In this document: positions 1-12,890 of the stretch, one piece after another
How positions within the stretch are numbered: position 1 is the first letter of the stretch
Layout: each line of letters starts with the position of its first letter
Source: Rhodeus uyekii
Taxonomy: Eukaryota > Chordata > Actinopteri > Cypriniformes > Acheilognathidae
Direction: 5' to 3'
Length of the DNA stretch: 64,000 bases
NCBI GenBank assembly: GCA_037043235.1
Contig: JAWRVZ010000214.1
Span: 248,001-312,000 of the forward strand
Program-made: the position numbers and the translations under genes
Notes under the pieces: model-generated
What the model was told of the DNA's origin: nothing
The model's input: the letters and a program-made list of their open reading frames with translations, nothing else
The model's database searches: none

Positions 1-26
1 GAAGGTACAAAATTCTCCCTCTAAGC

Positions 27-920
27 CAGTGCTTCTCAATTATTCCCCCCCCCCCCCCAAGGAAGAAGTAAACATTTTGCGCGCACACCCTCTCCCCCCA
101 TTTTGGAACTTTCGCCTTATTGTTTCCATGGTGATGTGTCATGCTTGTCACATGACAAAGCGCTGTATAGTAGATAGATCACATTTTGTTTTTTCTTTTT
201 TATTCAAAATAGTTACCAACTTGTTGGCTCTGTCATCATCTACCTGATATTCAGATTCTCAGATGAATGTGTTTTGTCGGTTAATTTTTATAATGATCAT
301 GTTCGTTGATCTATGATGCGCGATGGGCGCCGCGGTGTTAGTTTGCGCCGCAGTTCAGAGAATCTGATCTGTCTGATTTACAACACGTCAATTCAGTCAT
401 TTCTTCTGAAATACGTGATAGTAAGTGGCCAGTGAAGTGGGAGAAGAACAGTGACGTTTGTAGTTACCAATACAATGTGTGTCTGATATGAATAAAACAC
501 CTTGTCAGTTAAAAAATTTATGGATTGCTATTTCCTCTTTTATAGACATATGTGTGGATAACTAATAAATAAAGTATAAATGTATTGTTTTGCTAGTACT
601 TTTGAGTATTTAAATGTTTGAAACCTTATGTTGTTGAATTCACTGAATTATTGTGATAAATGACAAGCTCTGAGTGCATCTTTTTCTGGATCAGTGCCAG
701 ATATCGCGTGAAAACACGTGTGATTTAGCGGTTAATCCCGTTACACATATGAACACCGGTGTGATCGTACACGTCAAATGGTGAAGGGTTTGTTATCTGA
801 TCTTCATATTTGCTGCTCTTGTTCAGTGCATCAAAACTACTCCCTGGCAAAAAAAGCATGTTCCCCAGGGTCACGCGCGCCCCCCCTGGCATCGCACACC
901 CCCCTATTTCAGAACCACTG
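27..920. mobile_element. hAT-like non-autonomous DNA transposon
   Basis: Imperfect terminal inverted repeats (left CAGTGCTTCTCAATTATT; right end reads CAGTGGTTCTGAAATAG on the minus strand) flanked by an 8-bp target duplication, CTCTAAGC at 19-26 and CGCTAAGC at 921-928 (7 of 8 match). Eight-base duplications and CAGTG-type ends fit hAT. No transposase ORF; contains a C14 run at 45-58. Confidence 0.7.
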
Positions 921-1079
921 CGCTAAGCAGTAACCTCCTCTCATCTCCATCACGCCAGAAGTGACGCTACTCAAAGGTAAAGTGCGCGGTACAGTAAATT
1001 CTCAAGTATTTTTAAAGTTTAATTGTCAATTATTAATATTGAGATCTTCATGGTTATAATTTTAACTGTAATTTAATGT

Positions 1080-1219
1080 ATGGAACGAGGAACGAATGTG
1101 GAACGAATCAAGTGATTTTTATTGCATTCTTATGGGGAAAATTGTTTTGGTGTGCAAGAATTTTGAGTTACAAGCTCGCTCTTGGGAACGAATTAAACTC
1201 GTAAACTGAGGTATTAATG
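1080..1219. mobile_element. fragment of a pogo-like element
   Basis: The run of GAACGAAT-type words and the end 'GGGAACGAATTAAACTCG' resemble the terminal parts of the intact pogo-like copies at 7375-8063 and 61611-62234. Truncated, with no confirmed ends. Confidence 0.3.
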
Positions 1220-1225
1220 TATTGT

Positions 1226-2555
1226 TCATTTAAAATGAAATGATGACAGAACTTTAGTTTGTGAGCCTTTGGCCATCTCTTTTTAGACGTTACCCAGAAT
1301 ATTCTTTTACCGTTGAGTTAATCATGTCCTGAAATGTGCCTTGTGGAAGGGTCTCATTTATTCTCTGCTTTCCATTTGCTCTTCATATTTAATGCATTAC
1401 TTCACATTATCTTTCATTTCCTTTTTTAAATGAAATATGTTTCATGTTGACTTTAAATGAAACAGTGTTTTGTGCGAATGCATGCTTGTGGTGTGTGTAA
1501 TTGTCAGTGTTTCATGGTACACCTTGTTTATAAGCGTTTGCTTTGATCATTTCTCTTTCACTCTCGTTTTTCATTCCAGTCAATCTTAAAACGCATTCTT
1601 TAAAAGAAGTCTTTATAAGGTCTTGCTTGGTCCCATGCTGTGGTAACAGACAGATTTATTGTAGTTTTAGAGCAGAAACCACTAAAGTTCAGTAAGATTA
1701 AATAAATGCAACATTTATTCTGCATGCAATACTGGCTCGTGCTCTTTCTCACATTTCTACCAGTGACATTGCTCCTTTGAAACTGTACCTGAAGCATAGG
1801 TAGTCATTTCACTTTATCTACCATCAGAATGCTTTTGTTTGTGAATAAAGCCCAACAGCTTTTTGGTTTCGCAACTGTCTTAATATAGACATGAGGCGGT
1901 CGTGTTAGGTGTGGACTCGATGTGCCGTTAGCTCAGATCACAGTGAGATGTTTGTTTTATATGCTCTTTTGTACCTCAGACAAACTAAAGAAAAGAGAGA
2001 AATCATTTAATTTGATACAATCATTTGATCATTTGAGATTTGAACAAATCTCCTTTTTGTTTTCACTCAATGTTACCTTAAAGTTCATTCACAGCCGTAG
2101 TGTTTTATTTTATTGATTGATTTTTCATTTTAGATTTAATTTTAATTATATTATTTTACCTATATTTATTTTTAAATAGTATTACTATTTTTATGATTTT
2201 TTTTATGTAATGTTTTTATGATTTAAATGTTTAATTATATTGATTTATTTGTATTTCATATAAATTAGTATTTAAATGCGATTTTATGTTTATTGATTTA
2301 TTTTAGCTACAAGTACAAAAAAACATTATTAATGCAACGAGATCGATTTGTTTTGGTCAAAATGCAATCTTATTATGCATTCCACTACAAGTTTTCAAGA
2401 CTGAGAGAAATATAATTGATTCAAATTCTAATAAAGTTTATTGATTATAAAGGAATCCGTCTAATTAGAATCCTAGATAATGTAACCTATATTTAAACAT
2501 GATACTGATTTTTCTGCTTATTATAGCAATGGGTCATTCAATGTCAAATTAAACC
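1226..2555. other. AT-rich intergenic sequence without recognised features
   Basis: Only short chance ORFs; 2110-2330 is almost pure A/T with poly-T runs. No repeat or gene identified. Confidence 0.5.
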
Positions 2556-2559
2556 GCGG

Positions 2560-4210
2560 TCGATAATTTTGATATTTTTTTTCTGGTGAAAGAAATACAT
2601 AAAATGAAGAGAGCCAAAATATTAAATCAATGTATATTTACTGAGTAATCCACCATTTTGTAGAGGGGGGTCAAAATGACCCCAAAAAATCCCTGCAATT
2701 TGGAGCCAAATTACTGGGTGAGTAAAATTATTTTAGAAAGATCATCTCATCTCATCATCAGAGACTGGCATATCTATTAGTAAAATCTGTTGACTTTATC
2801 AATCTTTGCTGCATTATATGCCAACAGTGACATTTCAAAAATGAGTTTTGCACGGAGTTTGCATGCCTATGACTTGAGAATAATTAAAGATCTCATAATA
2901 CACTTTTAGATTCTAGTTCTTAACTTTTATTTTGGTATCTTAATTTGTAAGGCCCATGATGGTTAATTTTTCTAGCAGTATGACTATTTCAATATGGCGT
3001 AAAGACAGTAAATTGAACACATTTCCAGTGGTCAAAAAACAATTGTTGGTCACATTTTATGAATGATATTGTATTTATTTTAAAGAGGAATGGCTGATGA
3101 ACAAATAATGTTGAAACGAGAAATGTCTTTTTTTTTTCTGTCAACACAACTGCATAAAACATGCCTGCCTGAGTGCCATAAATAATGTTTTCCCAAAATT
3201 TGCATTTCTATAACTCTATAAAAAGAGTTATAACTCTAAACTCTATAAATATCTCAATATCCTTCGAGATTCTCATTCTTAATAAACTTCTTAAAGATTG
3301 ATCTTTAGGCCCTGTATGGTTTATCCCAATGTTTCAAACAGCTGATACTTATTTTAAAGGAGAATATCTGAAGAACAAATAATGCTGATGCTAGAAATGT
3401 TCCCGTTTCCTTGTATCAAAACTACATAAAACACACCTGTAACTCAGTGTCTGTAACTCAAAAAAATATATTTTAAGATATTTTAAATTTTTAGTTTCTT
3501 GTTCCTTTGAAACTTTTATTTTGGAGGCTTTGTTTTTAAGGCCCTGTACATTTCAATCTTAGAAAGATTGAGATCTCAGTCCAACAACATGTAGTTACAA
3601 CACTGCGTATTTGGTCTCTTGGTAGCTTCAGGCTACATCTACATTAATCCAGATACCTTTGAAAACCGTTTTCGTTTCAATATGCTCTCAGTCCACATTA
3701 GCGCTTTTAAGTGTTTTTCACAAGTTCACACTGAAACGTCGGAAAAAGCTAAACATACCTTAAAATGTCCCTAAAACTAATATAAATTAGTTTATATTAA
3801 GTAAATATAGATTCGCATAAATACAGTTAAAGTATTTATAAGTATTAAAGTATTAAAGTATTAAAGTATTTTTTCAACTTGACAATTTCAGTGAATTTTG
3901 GGTACATTTTTAGTTTCAACATTATTTATTCCTCAGACATTCGCCGTGTCTTCCACACCAATCCATTGAAAGTGAATAAAGGTAACAATTTCGACATGAC
4001 TTGTATTGGGATTCCCATATCTATGGAAGTGGACCACACAGGGACTTGAAAATGAATATTTTAAAAGAAAAGTTTAAGAACGAGAATCTAAAATCATACT
4101 GAGATATTTAATACCTTTAGAGTTACAGGCTTTGGAAAAAACTTGGGAAAAGAATGTGATTTGAACCATTTTAAATTGTACATTTAAAGAGTGATTTTTG
4201 GCAGGTTGTT
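2560..4210. repeat. internally repetitive dispersed element
   Basis: Related words recur at intervals (GAACAAATAATG at about 3098 and 3373, each followed by AGAAATGT; 'CTTTTATTTTGG' at about 2924 and 3511). The segment 4070-4205 appears as an approximate inverse of 3195-3300. It holds the motif GGGGGTCAAAATGACCCC near 2665. No coding capacity. Family not identified. Confidence 0.4.
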
Positions 4211-4632
4211 TTAAAAACAGCGGGATTTATGGGGCCTGACGCTTTGGCGTGTTTATAATGAGGCTTTTAATCCTTTAAACTTGAAGATTTCGTTGGGTTT
4301 GAATGGAAGAAAAATTCTTTCCTACCTCATTCCCTTCTTGTTTTTGTTCTTTCACACCCTCTCCCTTACCACCAAACCTTAATCATTAATCATCATTTCC
4401 CCTGTAAACTGGGTCATGCTGCTGGTAAGATGTGAAATGAGCTCATATTTACTTTCATAAACCCACAGTTTGCGCTGTTGTGTGTAACGCACCTGTAAAG
4501 TATCAGTCAGAACTGTTTCCAAGCAGTTTAAGTTCTTTCTTGCCGCTTTTTTTCTAATTTACTTGTAACAAACTATCCATCTATCTGTCTGTAAAACATT
4601 TAACCAATAGAAAGATTCAGAAACCAATTCAA

Positions 4633-4770
4633 ATAGTGGTCCCCAACCCCCGATTATTGTTGTTGGTGACGATTTCGCGGACCGGTCCGTGGATCAAACG
4701 GTACCGGGCCGCGGATCGAATTCGCGGACCGGTCCGTAAGCGGCCGCAAGCGGCTGTGGTGCTTTAGCTT
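4633..4770. mobile_element. GC-rich terminus of a hAT-like element (fragment)
   Basis: Starts 'GTGGTCCCCAACCCCCG' and carries a 17-bp direct repeat TTCGCGGACCGGTCCGT at 4674-4690 and 4721-4737. The GGTCCCCAACC start and CGGACCGGT repeats resemble ends of Charlie-type hAT elements. The opposite end was not found. Confidence 0.4.
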
Positions 4771-4917
4771 TGGCGGTGAGGAGGTGTGTTTAAATAATCT
4801 TGCGCTGCTTAACCCCCAAACCTTGAAACCTTGAAAACCCTTGAAACCACCCTTAAAGTGCCAGAAAAAAACAATTCGAACACCCTAGCAACTGCATAGC
4901 AACACCATAGCAACCAC

Positions 4918-4977
4918 CTATAATATCTATTCTGTCTGTCTGTCCATCCATCCAACCATCGACCTGTCCGTCCATCC
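4918..4977. repeat. degenerate tetranucleotide (CTGT/CCAT)n repeat
   Basis: Short run of CTGT and CCAT units; a related longer tract is at 16375-16570. Confidence 0.6.
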
Positions 4978-5227
4978 TTCTTGGTCAGGCTTTTTTAAGT
5001 CGAGTTTGTCTTATTCTTCTAGTTGTGTGAAAGAAAAAAAACAGAAAGATTGTTTACGTTAAAGAGTTTTTTTTAAGAACATCACGTTTGGTTTCCTGTG
5101 TCTTTAAGTGATGATGAAAAGAATGCAGAGGAAAAACAACAAGACCACATTCCCTCCATATTCCCGATATTTATCCTGGTCCCAAAAATAGAGCCGTGTT
5201 TCTCATAAGGAGGTTGGAGGAGGCGAG

Positions 5228-5230
<3 letters not shown>

Positions 5231-5262
<32 letters not shown>
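5231..5262. repeat. (GA)16 microsatellite
   Basis: Perfect dinucleotide run of 32 bases. Confidence 0.95.
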
Positions 5263-5264
<2 letters not shown>

Positions 5265-7374
5265 AGAGGAATTTCCGGCTCAGAGTTTAACTTAATAGAG
5301 CAGCGACTTCTTTGCCCAACTATTATGCAGATGAATATCTCTCTTGCTTTGCTTTGAATCAGACATTTTGGAAATAAAAGAGGGTGGTTTGAATATTTGG
5401 TGAAGTTTGTTCTTCATAGTCAGGCTCTGACTTTAATGCCAGTTCAACATTTTGTTAATAACAGAAGTTGGCAGCAAGTTTAATATTTTTTGTGTGTGTT
5501 TGTATAGATTATGCAATGAGTATTTCACCCTGAAATAAACATCCTGTCATTATCTAAACCTCTGTGTGTTTCTTTCTTATGTTGAAAAAATGTGTACGGT
5601 AAGTGAATGGAGAATTGTTAAGGCTTACTTTAACAGCAATTGCAGTTGTATTTGTCCCTACTTGGTCTTGTCTGTCATTATATTCCCCATTAAATTCAAA
5701 GTTCATCTCATGCTTTAATCAGAGTTTTGTGGTTTTAGCTCACTCCAGCCCAGATGGGTCGAGTTAAGACATTACATGAAGTGAAACCTTGACACAAGAG
5801 CACGTTGACTTTAATGGTTGCACTTTACCTGTTTGTTTCATGTGTCCAGAGAGATTGTATGAACCTCCCTAAACAATGCAATCCAAGTGTTGTTTTTTTA
5901 ATTATCTTTTGCTTTTAAAATCTAATTTAGATGTTGTAGGATTGTTACTGTTGATCATTATTTCAGTAAAGTCATTTTAGTGCCATATATTGCAACTGGT
6001 ATATTGCAATTTTTTTTCTACTGTAGATGAACTTGGTACTTCGATATAAACTACTAAGTAAATTATAAACCGTTTTTTTGATGCTTTTGAACTATTCTTA
6101 TGCCTATGCTCACCAAGTCTGCATTTATTTGATCAAAACGACAGTAAAAACAGTAACATTGTGAAATATAATTACAATTTAAAATAATTGCTGTCTATTT
6201 GAATATATTTTAAAATGTAATGTATTCCTTTGATGACAGCTGAATAAAAGTATTCATTTAAAAAACAAATCGCACTGACCACATACTGACAACTGCATAT
6301 ACTCTAAAATTTTTATTCAAATTTACCATGGTATTCTTTAAAAAAACAAACATTTTACAATGGTAAGAGAACATTTACAAAAAGTACAATGGTGCTACCA
6401 TGAATCATTTGGACGTGTAGCATGGCAGTACCATAGCATTTTTTGAAGTGTTAAATAAATACCATGTAAATACCATGGTAAATGTGTGTGCATTTCAAAC
6501 TACCTTAATATTACCATCTAAGACCATCACACCCTGTTCCACATGGCCATTAAGTGATGATAATGGATCATCAGATGGAAATACAATAGGACTTTTTTAA
6601 AATACCATATTACTAAATGATTACCATATTTATGGTATTAAATAATATCAGGGTATTACAATGGTGCATGTCTAAAAGCATAGTCTCAGGGTACCATGTC
6701 CAAAATATTGTGCTACTTTGCAAGATTCTATATAATATTTCGATGAACTCTTTATCAGCTTCTGCTATGAAAGCATGAGCACGTCATCCGTCCATGACCC
6801 AAAAATATCAAGTAGCCTGAAGTTGTTTCCCATGATATCATATAGCTCATCTCTCTGATTCACACATTTCCCCAGCAGTGTCTGACTTGCCACGCTGCTT
6901 TTCTTCCTCACAGACACAAACAATAGCTCCTTTCAGCCACTAGATGCAGTAACGCTCACAGATGTTCTGCCTGTGTCCAGATTCATGTTTAGAAATGGAG
7001 TAGCAGAGCTGGTCACTACTCACGGCAAACAGTTGCCATCCAGATGTTGTAAGAATGGAAGTCTGCTGGCATGATCTTTTATTGTGTTTATTTCAGTGGG
7101 CATCAAAAACATTTTGCACTTGAGCTCACTGGCACCCCCTGCTGGTGGGATAGTATTTTATTCATTGCTCTATAGCCTGAATTACACTCTTTATTGACCA
7201 TAGTAATGTTGTAGTTAAATCTAGTGATTTAAAAGAAAGGGTGTTTTTCATGCAACACATTTTCAAATTTAAGATCTGCATGGTTTTGTCAAATAATTTT
7301 CCAACTTAGACAATGGCACTTCCAATCTCTTTTTTTGTTTTTAGCGGTGTCACTATTACTATTGCTCAAACTTA
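5263..7374. other. non-coding sequence with decayed repeats
   Basis: No gene seen. 6105-6245 matches a dispersed cypriniform repeat family (see 30803-31195). 6320-6720 is rich in short ACCATGGTA-like palindromic words. The remainder holds nothing I recognise. Confidence 0.45.
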
Positions 7375-8063
7375 CAGTAGTACCTCAAGATACGAAAGGC
7401 TCAACTTACGAAAAATCCAAGTTACGAAAGGAAAGACGAATCATTTTACTGCTCTACATACGTAGTTTTCAAGATACGAAAGGTTTCTGAAAGTCCGAGA
7501 TTCGCCCCATAACAATTTTGAAACTCGCGGCACGCCGCCATCTTAGTTATAGTAGACTCGCCACCATCCTCCTGCTCTCCCATTGGTTCCCGATGCTAGC
7601 CAAGCCATGAGATCCTTCTCTCTAATTGGACAGCATCCCTCCAATCATGCATCTTCTATACGTACATGCTGGCGTGCTTTAGCTCAGCAACTCCGTACCC
7701 GAAACTTTACCGCACGCAATCGTTCGCTCCAACGATACATTTTATTTTTTTATAGTTTTCCTTACATTTTTTATGTGTTTCCGTAAAGTTAAGTGTACGT
7801 ACGTACGTTATCTGCCGTTTGTCCTCCTCCTCCTCTGCCGCCACTTTCGGAGATAGCCTCACTCGAAAGGTAAGCTTCGACATTTTACGTTATTTCATTG
7901 TTTATAGGTCAATTTAGCTTTATTATGAAATTTAATGGGGTGTTTTTGGAGGGCTTAGAACGGATTAGCCATTTTACATGTAAAATGTGTTCCAAGATAC
8001 GAAAAACTCATTATACGAAGGCCGCCTCGGAACGGATTAATTTCGTATCTCGAGGTACCACTG
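7375..8063. mobile_element. pogo/Tigger-like non-autonomous transposon
   Basis: 689-bp element between TA dinucleotides (7373-7374 and 8064-8065). The termini are inverted repeats: left CAGTAGTACCTCAAGATACG, right (minus strand) CAGTGGTACCTCGAGATACG. No transposase. Structure and TA duplication fit the Tc1/mariner superfamily, pogo branch. Contains ACGTACGTACGT near 7797. Confidence 0.75.
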
Positions 8064-8360
8064 TACTAAACTAGCTTCCATTTTGTGATTGCTCAAATCT
8101 TGTGTCTTGTTATGGAGAGATTTTCTTCAAAACATGTAAAAGTTCCTTCAGTCATCACTCATTTGTAATCTGCTACAGGTTGTGTGCGATATATCTTCAA
8201 GCGTGTCTTTTAGCTGCAGTTTTCTGTGTGTGTGTGTTGATGGACGTTCTGAAAAACAGCAGGTGGGCAGGCGAAGTGCAGTTAATAGCTGTTATGCTTG
8301 AGTGTGTCTTCATTATGACCGTGTTGTGTGTCATTGTGCACTCACCCACATTATAGCCAT

Positions 8361-8385
8361 CTCTCTCTCTCCATCTATCTATCTA

Positions 8386-8416
<31 letters not shown>

Positions 8417-8417
8417 G
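8361..8417. repeat. compound (CT)n/(CTAT)n/(CA)n microsatellite
   Basis: Runs of CT, CTAT and CA in succession. Confidence 0.85.
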
Positions 8418-8977
8418 TTTATGGGACTCGGCACTGGCGTAAACCTAGCCCTGAACAAAGCCTTAACAAAAAAACCTTTGTGCATTTTTAGATTTTCAAA
8501 AACATCACTTAGTTTGATTTATAAGCTGTTTTTCTCATGCAGACATTGTGTCCCCATAACGTTGTAGGGTACACCATACCCCAGACACACACTCAAGTTG
8601 TCCTTTGGTCTGCCCTTACCTGTCATCTGGTAATATATTATGTATTTGTATTCAGTAGGCTTTCAATAAAATCCAATCAGAACTGTCTTTAGGTGTCTAT
8701 AATATTAATATTTAATTTGGCCACAGGTTTTATTTGTTTAGTTTTGCCACATTTTATTTATTCAAAAACATTGACTCAAAACTCTTCTTAGGAGTCTGTA
8801 ATTTTCACATTAAAGATGCTCTAAGTTTAATTTTATAATTTGTTTTATTAAAAAAAAATCTGATGTCTATTTATGAGTCTATAATCTGAGGCAAACACTG
8901 CCTCCATTTTTTAATAGTATAAGCTAAAAAACAGGATTTGTGCCATCAACGAAATACTTTGAAATTGTTTCCCCGCA

Positions 8978-8999
8978 CCCCCCCCCCCCCCCCCCCCCC
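8978..8999. repeat. (C)22 homopolymer
   Basis: Uninterrupted C run; length may be affected by sequencing error. Confidence 0.9.
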
Positions 9000-9898
9000 T
9001 CCTGTTTAAAACCCATAAACTTATTTTATGTGTTCAGGATTTCTAACATTGTGTTTACTGATATGGAATTTTCACTTTAAGGGTTCTTTACATTTTATTC
9101 ATGTGGAAAGACGGTTCTGAAGACACAACATGGTTGAAGATTCAGCAGAATGATGGAAGCTAGTGTCTAAAATGGAAAAAGTTAGTGTCTAAAATAGTTT
9201 GCAGCTCTTTTAAGTGCATCTTGTTCTGTTGTTCTACACTTACCCTATTTGAGTTATTTTTTTGACCTGCTGCTGTAAAGCTCTATTCAGCACAAGAAAA
9301 ACTATCTGAGAGCACAGTTCTAGTGATTTATTTGAGTTTGTGTTTAGTTTAATAGGTGAGAATGAGACTTAAATGCAGTTCGGGAATTTTATTGCTTTAT
9401 TATTTTTGGTTTTAGAGCACAAAATGTAGGTCACAGCTGGATGAGCTGATTGCTAACAGCATTTCTCCATTGTGTTTGAATTTATTGCCTGCTATTTAGT
9501 AAACCTAATCTGTCCTTGCTGTCTTCTTTCATTAATACATGCATTTTCTCGTCCACGCCGCATGTGGAAAAGCAATGAACGGCTTCCGAAAGCATTTTAT
9601 GACGCAGCCTCATTCAGAGATGAATCCATTGAACTCATTGGGTTATATTAATGAACGTGAGCCGTATATTAATAAGAGCCGTTTGGGTAGATCTGGGTCA
9701 GCGATTGTTAGCAGATTCAAGACACCTTATTGGTTTAGATCATTGAGATCCCCCATTGCTGCCAAGTGTTTAACAGGAAGTGGATCATGTAGCATGTGGC
9801 CGAACAGTTTTCATGAAGATGTGTATTGTATGCAAGGCATTGATTAGAGCGTTTCTGAAATTATGTCTGTGAATGTATAAAACTAGGGTAATATTATA

Positions 9899-10085
9899 CA
9901 CTACCAATCAAAATTTTAGGTTTAAGAAATTAACCCTTTATTCCACAAGGATGCATTAAATTAATCAAGGATCATGTGACTGTGAAGACTGGAGTAATAA
10001 GGACAATCAAAGGAATATATTACATTTTAAAATATATTTAATACATACTAGAAAACAAATAGTTTCACAATGTTTTTTTTACTAT
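9899..10085. repeat. dispersed AT-rich cypriniform repeat, partial copy
   Basis: Contains 'AAGGATCATGTGACTGTGAA' and 'GGAATATATTACATTTTAAA', also seen in the longer copy at 30803-31195. It starts 'CTACCAATCAAAATTTTAGG', which is the terminal sequence of that family. Confidence 0.55.
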
Positions 10086-10089
10086 ATTT

Positions 10090-11570
10090 TGTATAAAATA
10101 GATGCTGCCTTTGCGAGATGTAAAATGTATTTTAAACTTTATTTTAACTTTAACTTATTTAAAATGTTTGTCTTTAAGTGTGTGTGTGTGTATACACGCA
10201 CACAGAAAGAAGAAAAAATAATTTTGCGTATATACACGTTCTTAATACTTGACATCCGACGCCACCCACTGTGCAAAAAGTGACATTTTGGTGAATATGT
10301 AAATATTTTCTGCACAATTTCATCATAATAACAAAATAACGACACCACAAAATTAAGAAAACAGCAAGTTTTTATTTATTTATAAAATATAAGAAAAGCA
10401 TCTGATCATCATGGCAACGTGGTGTTTAACTTCTGCAATTCGGCACTCTAGTAAAGTTACGTAAAATAAATTAATAAAGCACTTTATGCAATAGATTGCT
10501 TAAAATCAAACAGCTTTATCGTATTAAACATGAAAAACGGTGTTAGTGTATCCTTTCAATACTTCATTTTCTACTATAAAGGAGATCGGCAGTGTGTATA
10601 TGTTTTCACTCATGCAAGTCTGACCTTGACTGACTGAACAGGAGAAATGAATGAGAGAAGAATTCCACGTGAAAGAAGGTGGAGCCTCCGCACGCATCTA
10701 ACAGTTCTGAAATCGCCACGGACCAATGGGAGTACAAAGGTGTTAACCAGCCGTAGCAAACTTTTCCGGAATGTTCACTTTGGCAAGCTGTTTCTCACTT
10801 CCTAAAAACTCCAAACGAAATTTTTGACCTGAAATGACATCACATCAGTTCGTTCTTGATTTTGCTTGAAGTATATCAGGTCCTTAATACTTTAGGATTA
10901 GAGGTTTGTTCAAATCCCTGTGTATGAGCATATTGATTTTTGGACTCTTAACAAACACTATAAATCTAAACAGCTTGATCACAGACGTTCATCATTGTAC
11001 CTCTCTTGGCCTTATGAGGTTTGATGGCATGCATCCCAGCATTTATGTTTTACGTTCTATTTTTATTCTAGCACTGAATGTTTTCCAGCAGAATTACGGG
11101 CTGATGTGGGTACGTTCATCCGTTTTTCAGTTGAGCAGTTGAACTGAAGAAAACGCTTTTCATCTGCCTTAAGGTCATTGGAAATGTGTAGGTTTCAAGC
11201 TGCTTTTTCCAGAGCGTCAGCGTCAGAGCGTCTTTTGTTTCCTCTTTCTGATTCTTCCTCTTACATTTTAGCAGTCTGGCTTCTTTGCGTTCTCTGAAGA
11301 TTCTGATTTACCGGCCCTGGCAGACTGTAACCCCCCAGCATATGGTTTCATTCTGGTGAGAGTGATAGAAAGAGAAAGAGAGACAGATATTAGATGAAGG
11401 ACACACATCTGTCATGCTGCTAGAAGTACCATGAAAATCGAATGTCAGAGAGGTCAAAGAGTTCGGTACTAACCGGGAACCTCAGTAAATGTGCTTTAAG
11501 TCTATAACTTCAGTGTATATTAGCATAAAAAAACTAAATTCACATAATTTCACACAAAACTCCAATAATA
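10090..11570. other. non-coding sequence; no gene seen
   Basis: A moderately GC-rich stretch at 10640-10800 has a CACGTG E-box (10667-10672) and a CCAAT box near 10723, but nothing downstream supports a transcript. The rest is AT-rich without identified features. Confidence 0.4.
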
Positions 11571-12890
11571 GGCTGGACAAAATTGTTGGCACTCTTTCAA
11601 AACTGTGGATAAATAAGATTGTTTCAAGAATTTGATGCTTCTTTAAAATCACCTGGGGCAAGTAACAGGTATGGGCAATCTAAAAACCACACCTGAAAGC
11701 AGATAAAAGATTTATATCTTTGCATTGTGTGTCTGTGTGTGCCACACTAAGCATGGACAACAGAAAGAGTAGAGGAGAACTGTCTGAGGACTTGAGTACC
11801 AACATTGTAGAAAAAGATCAGCAATCTCAAGGTTACAAGTCCATCTTCAGAGATCCAGATGTTCCTTTGTCCACAGTGAGCAACTTTATCAAGAAGTTTG
11901 CAACCCATAGCACTGTATGTGATACAAGATAAAAATTTATGAAAGGTTGCAACACTGGATAGTTCGGATGGTGGATAAGAAGCTCCAAACAAATTCTAAA
12001 GAATTTCAAGCTGTCCTGCAGGCTCAGGGTGCATCAGTGTCAGTGCAAACTATCTGTTGACATTTTAATGAAATGAAACGCTATGGCAGGAGAGCCAGGA
12101 GAACCCCACTGCTGACACAGAGACATAAAAAAGCAAGAATACAGTTTGCCAAAATGTATTTGAGTAAGCCAAAATCCTTCTGGGAAAACATCTTGTGGAC
12201 AGATGAGACCAAGATAGAGCTTTTTGTTAAAGCATAACATTCTACTGTTTACCGAAAATGGAATGAGGCCTACAGAGAAAAGAATACAATACCTACAGTC
12301 AAATATGATGGAGGTTCAAAGATGTTTTGAGGTTGTTTTGCTGCCTCTGGCACTGGGTGCCTTGACTGTTTGAAAGGCATCATGAAATCTGAGGATTACC
12401 AAAGGATTTTGGGTCGTAATGTAGGGCCCAGTGTCAGAAAGCTGGGTTTGCGTTTGAGATCGTGGATCTTCCAGGAGGACAATGACCCAATGCTTCAAAA
12501 AGCACCCAGAAATGGATGGCAACAAAGCACTGGAGAGTTGGTGGCCAGCAATGAGTCCAGATCTAAATCCCATTGAACACCTTTGGAGAGATCTTAAAAT
12601 TTGCAGTTTGCAAAGGAAATGTGTTCCAAAATTCTGGGTGAAAAGTTTAAGAACCTTATTGATGGTTATAGGAAGCGATTTGAGGGTGTGCAACCAAATA
12701 TTAAGTTAAGGGAGTTTTGTGTGAAATTGTCAAATTTCAAATTTTTCTCTCCTTGTTTTTGTTTTATTCCAATACACACAAAATGAATAAACACATGTAT
12801 AGCAAAACATGTGTTAATGCAATACTTTTCTGTCAGCAATACTTTCAAAAGAGAGTGCTTTCAGGGGTGCCAACAATGTTGGCCATGACT
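11571..12890 (+). mobile_element. Tc1-like DNA transposon, degenerate
   Basis: Imperfect terminal repeats: left GGACAAAATTGTTGGCACTC, right (minus strand) GGCCAACATTGTTGGCACCC. TA is present at both flanks. The interior carries a decayed Tc1 transposase. Length of about 1.3 kb is typical for fish Tc1 elements. Confidence 0.85.
11753..12710 (+). pseudogene. Tc1-family transposase pseudogene
   Basis: The N-terminal part reads MDNRKSRGELSEDLST and FRDPDVPLSTVSNFIKKF, the helix-turn-helix of Tc1 transposases. Further on, all three catalytic motifs are recognisable: ILWTDETK (first Asp codon near 12202), QEDNDPM (near 12478) and SPDLNPIEHLW (Glu codon near 12575). They lie in different frames, and stops interrupt the frame near 12057, 12233 and 12325, so the gene is dead. 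Known: these enzymes cut and paste at TA sites. Confidence 0.88.

Noticed and set aside
4674..4760. Polylinker-like cluster of restriction sites (ACCGGT, GGTACC, CCGCGG, GAATTC, GCGGCCGC), as if vector contamination
   Set aside because: The repeated CGGACCGGTCCG pattern and the GGTCCCCAACC start fit a hAT transposon terminus, and the flanks are ordinary fish DNA on both sides.
12316..12693. 125-codon ORF on the minus strand
   Set aside because: It is antisense to the decayed Tc1 transposase and has no independent support.
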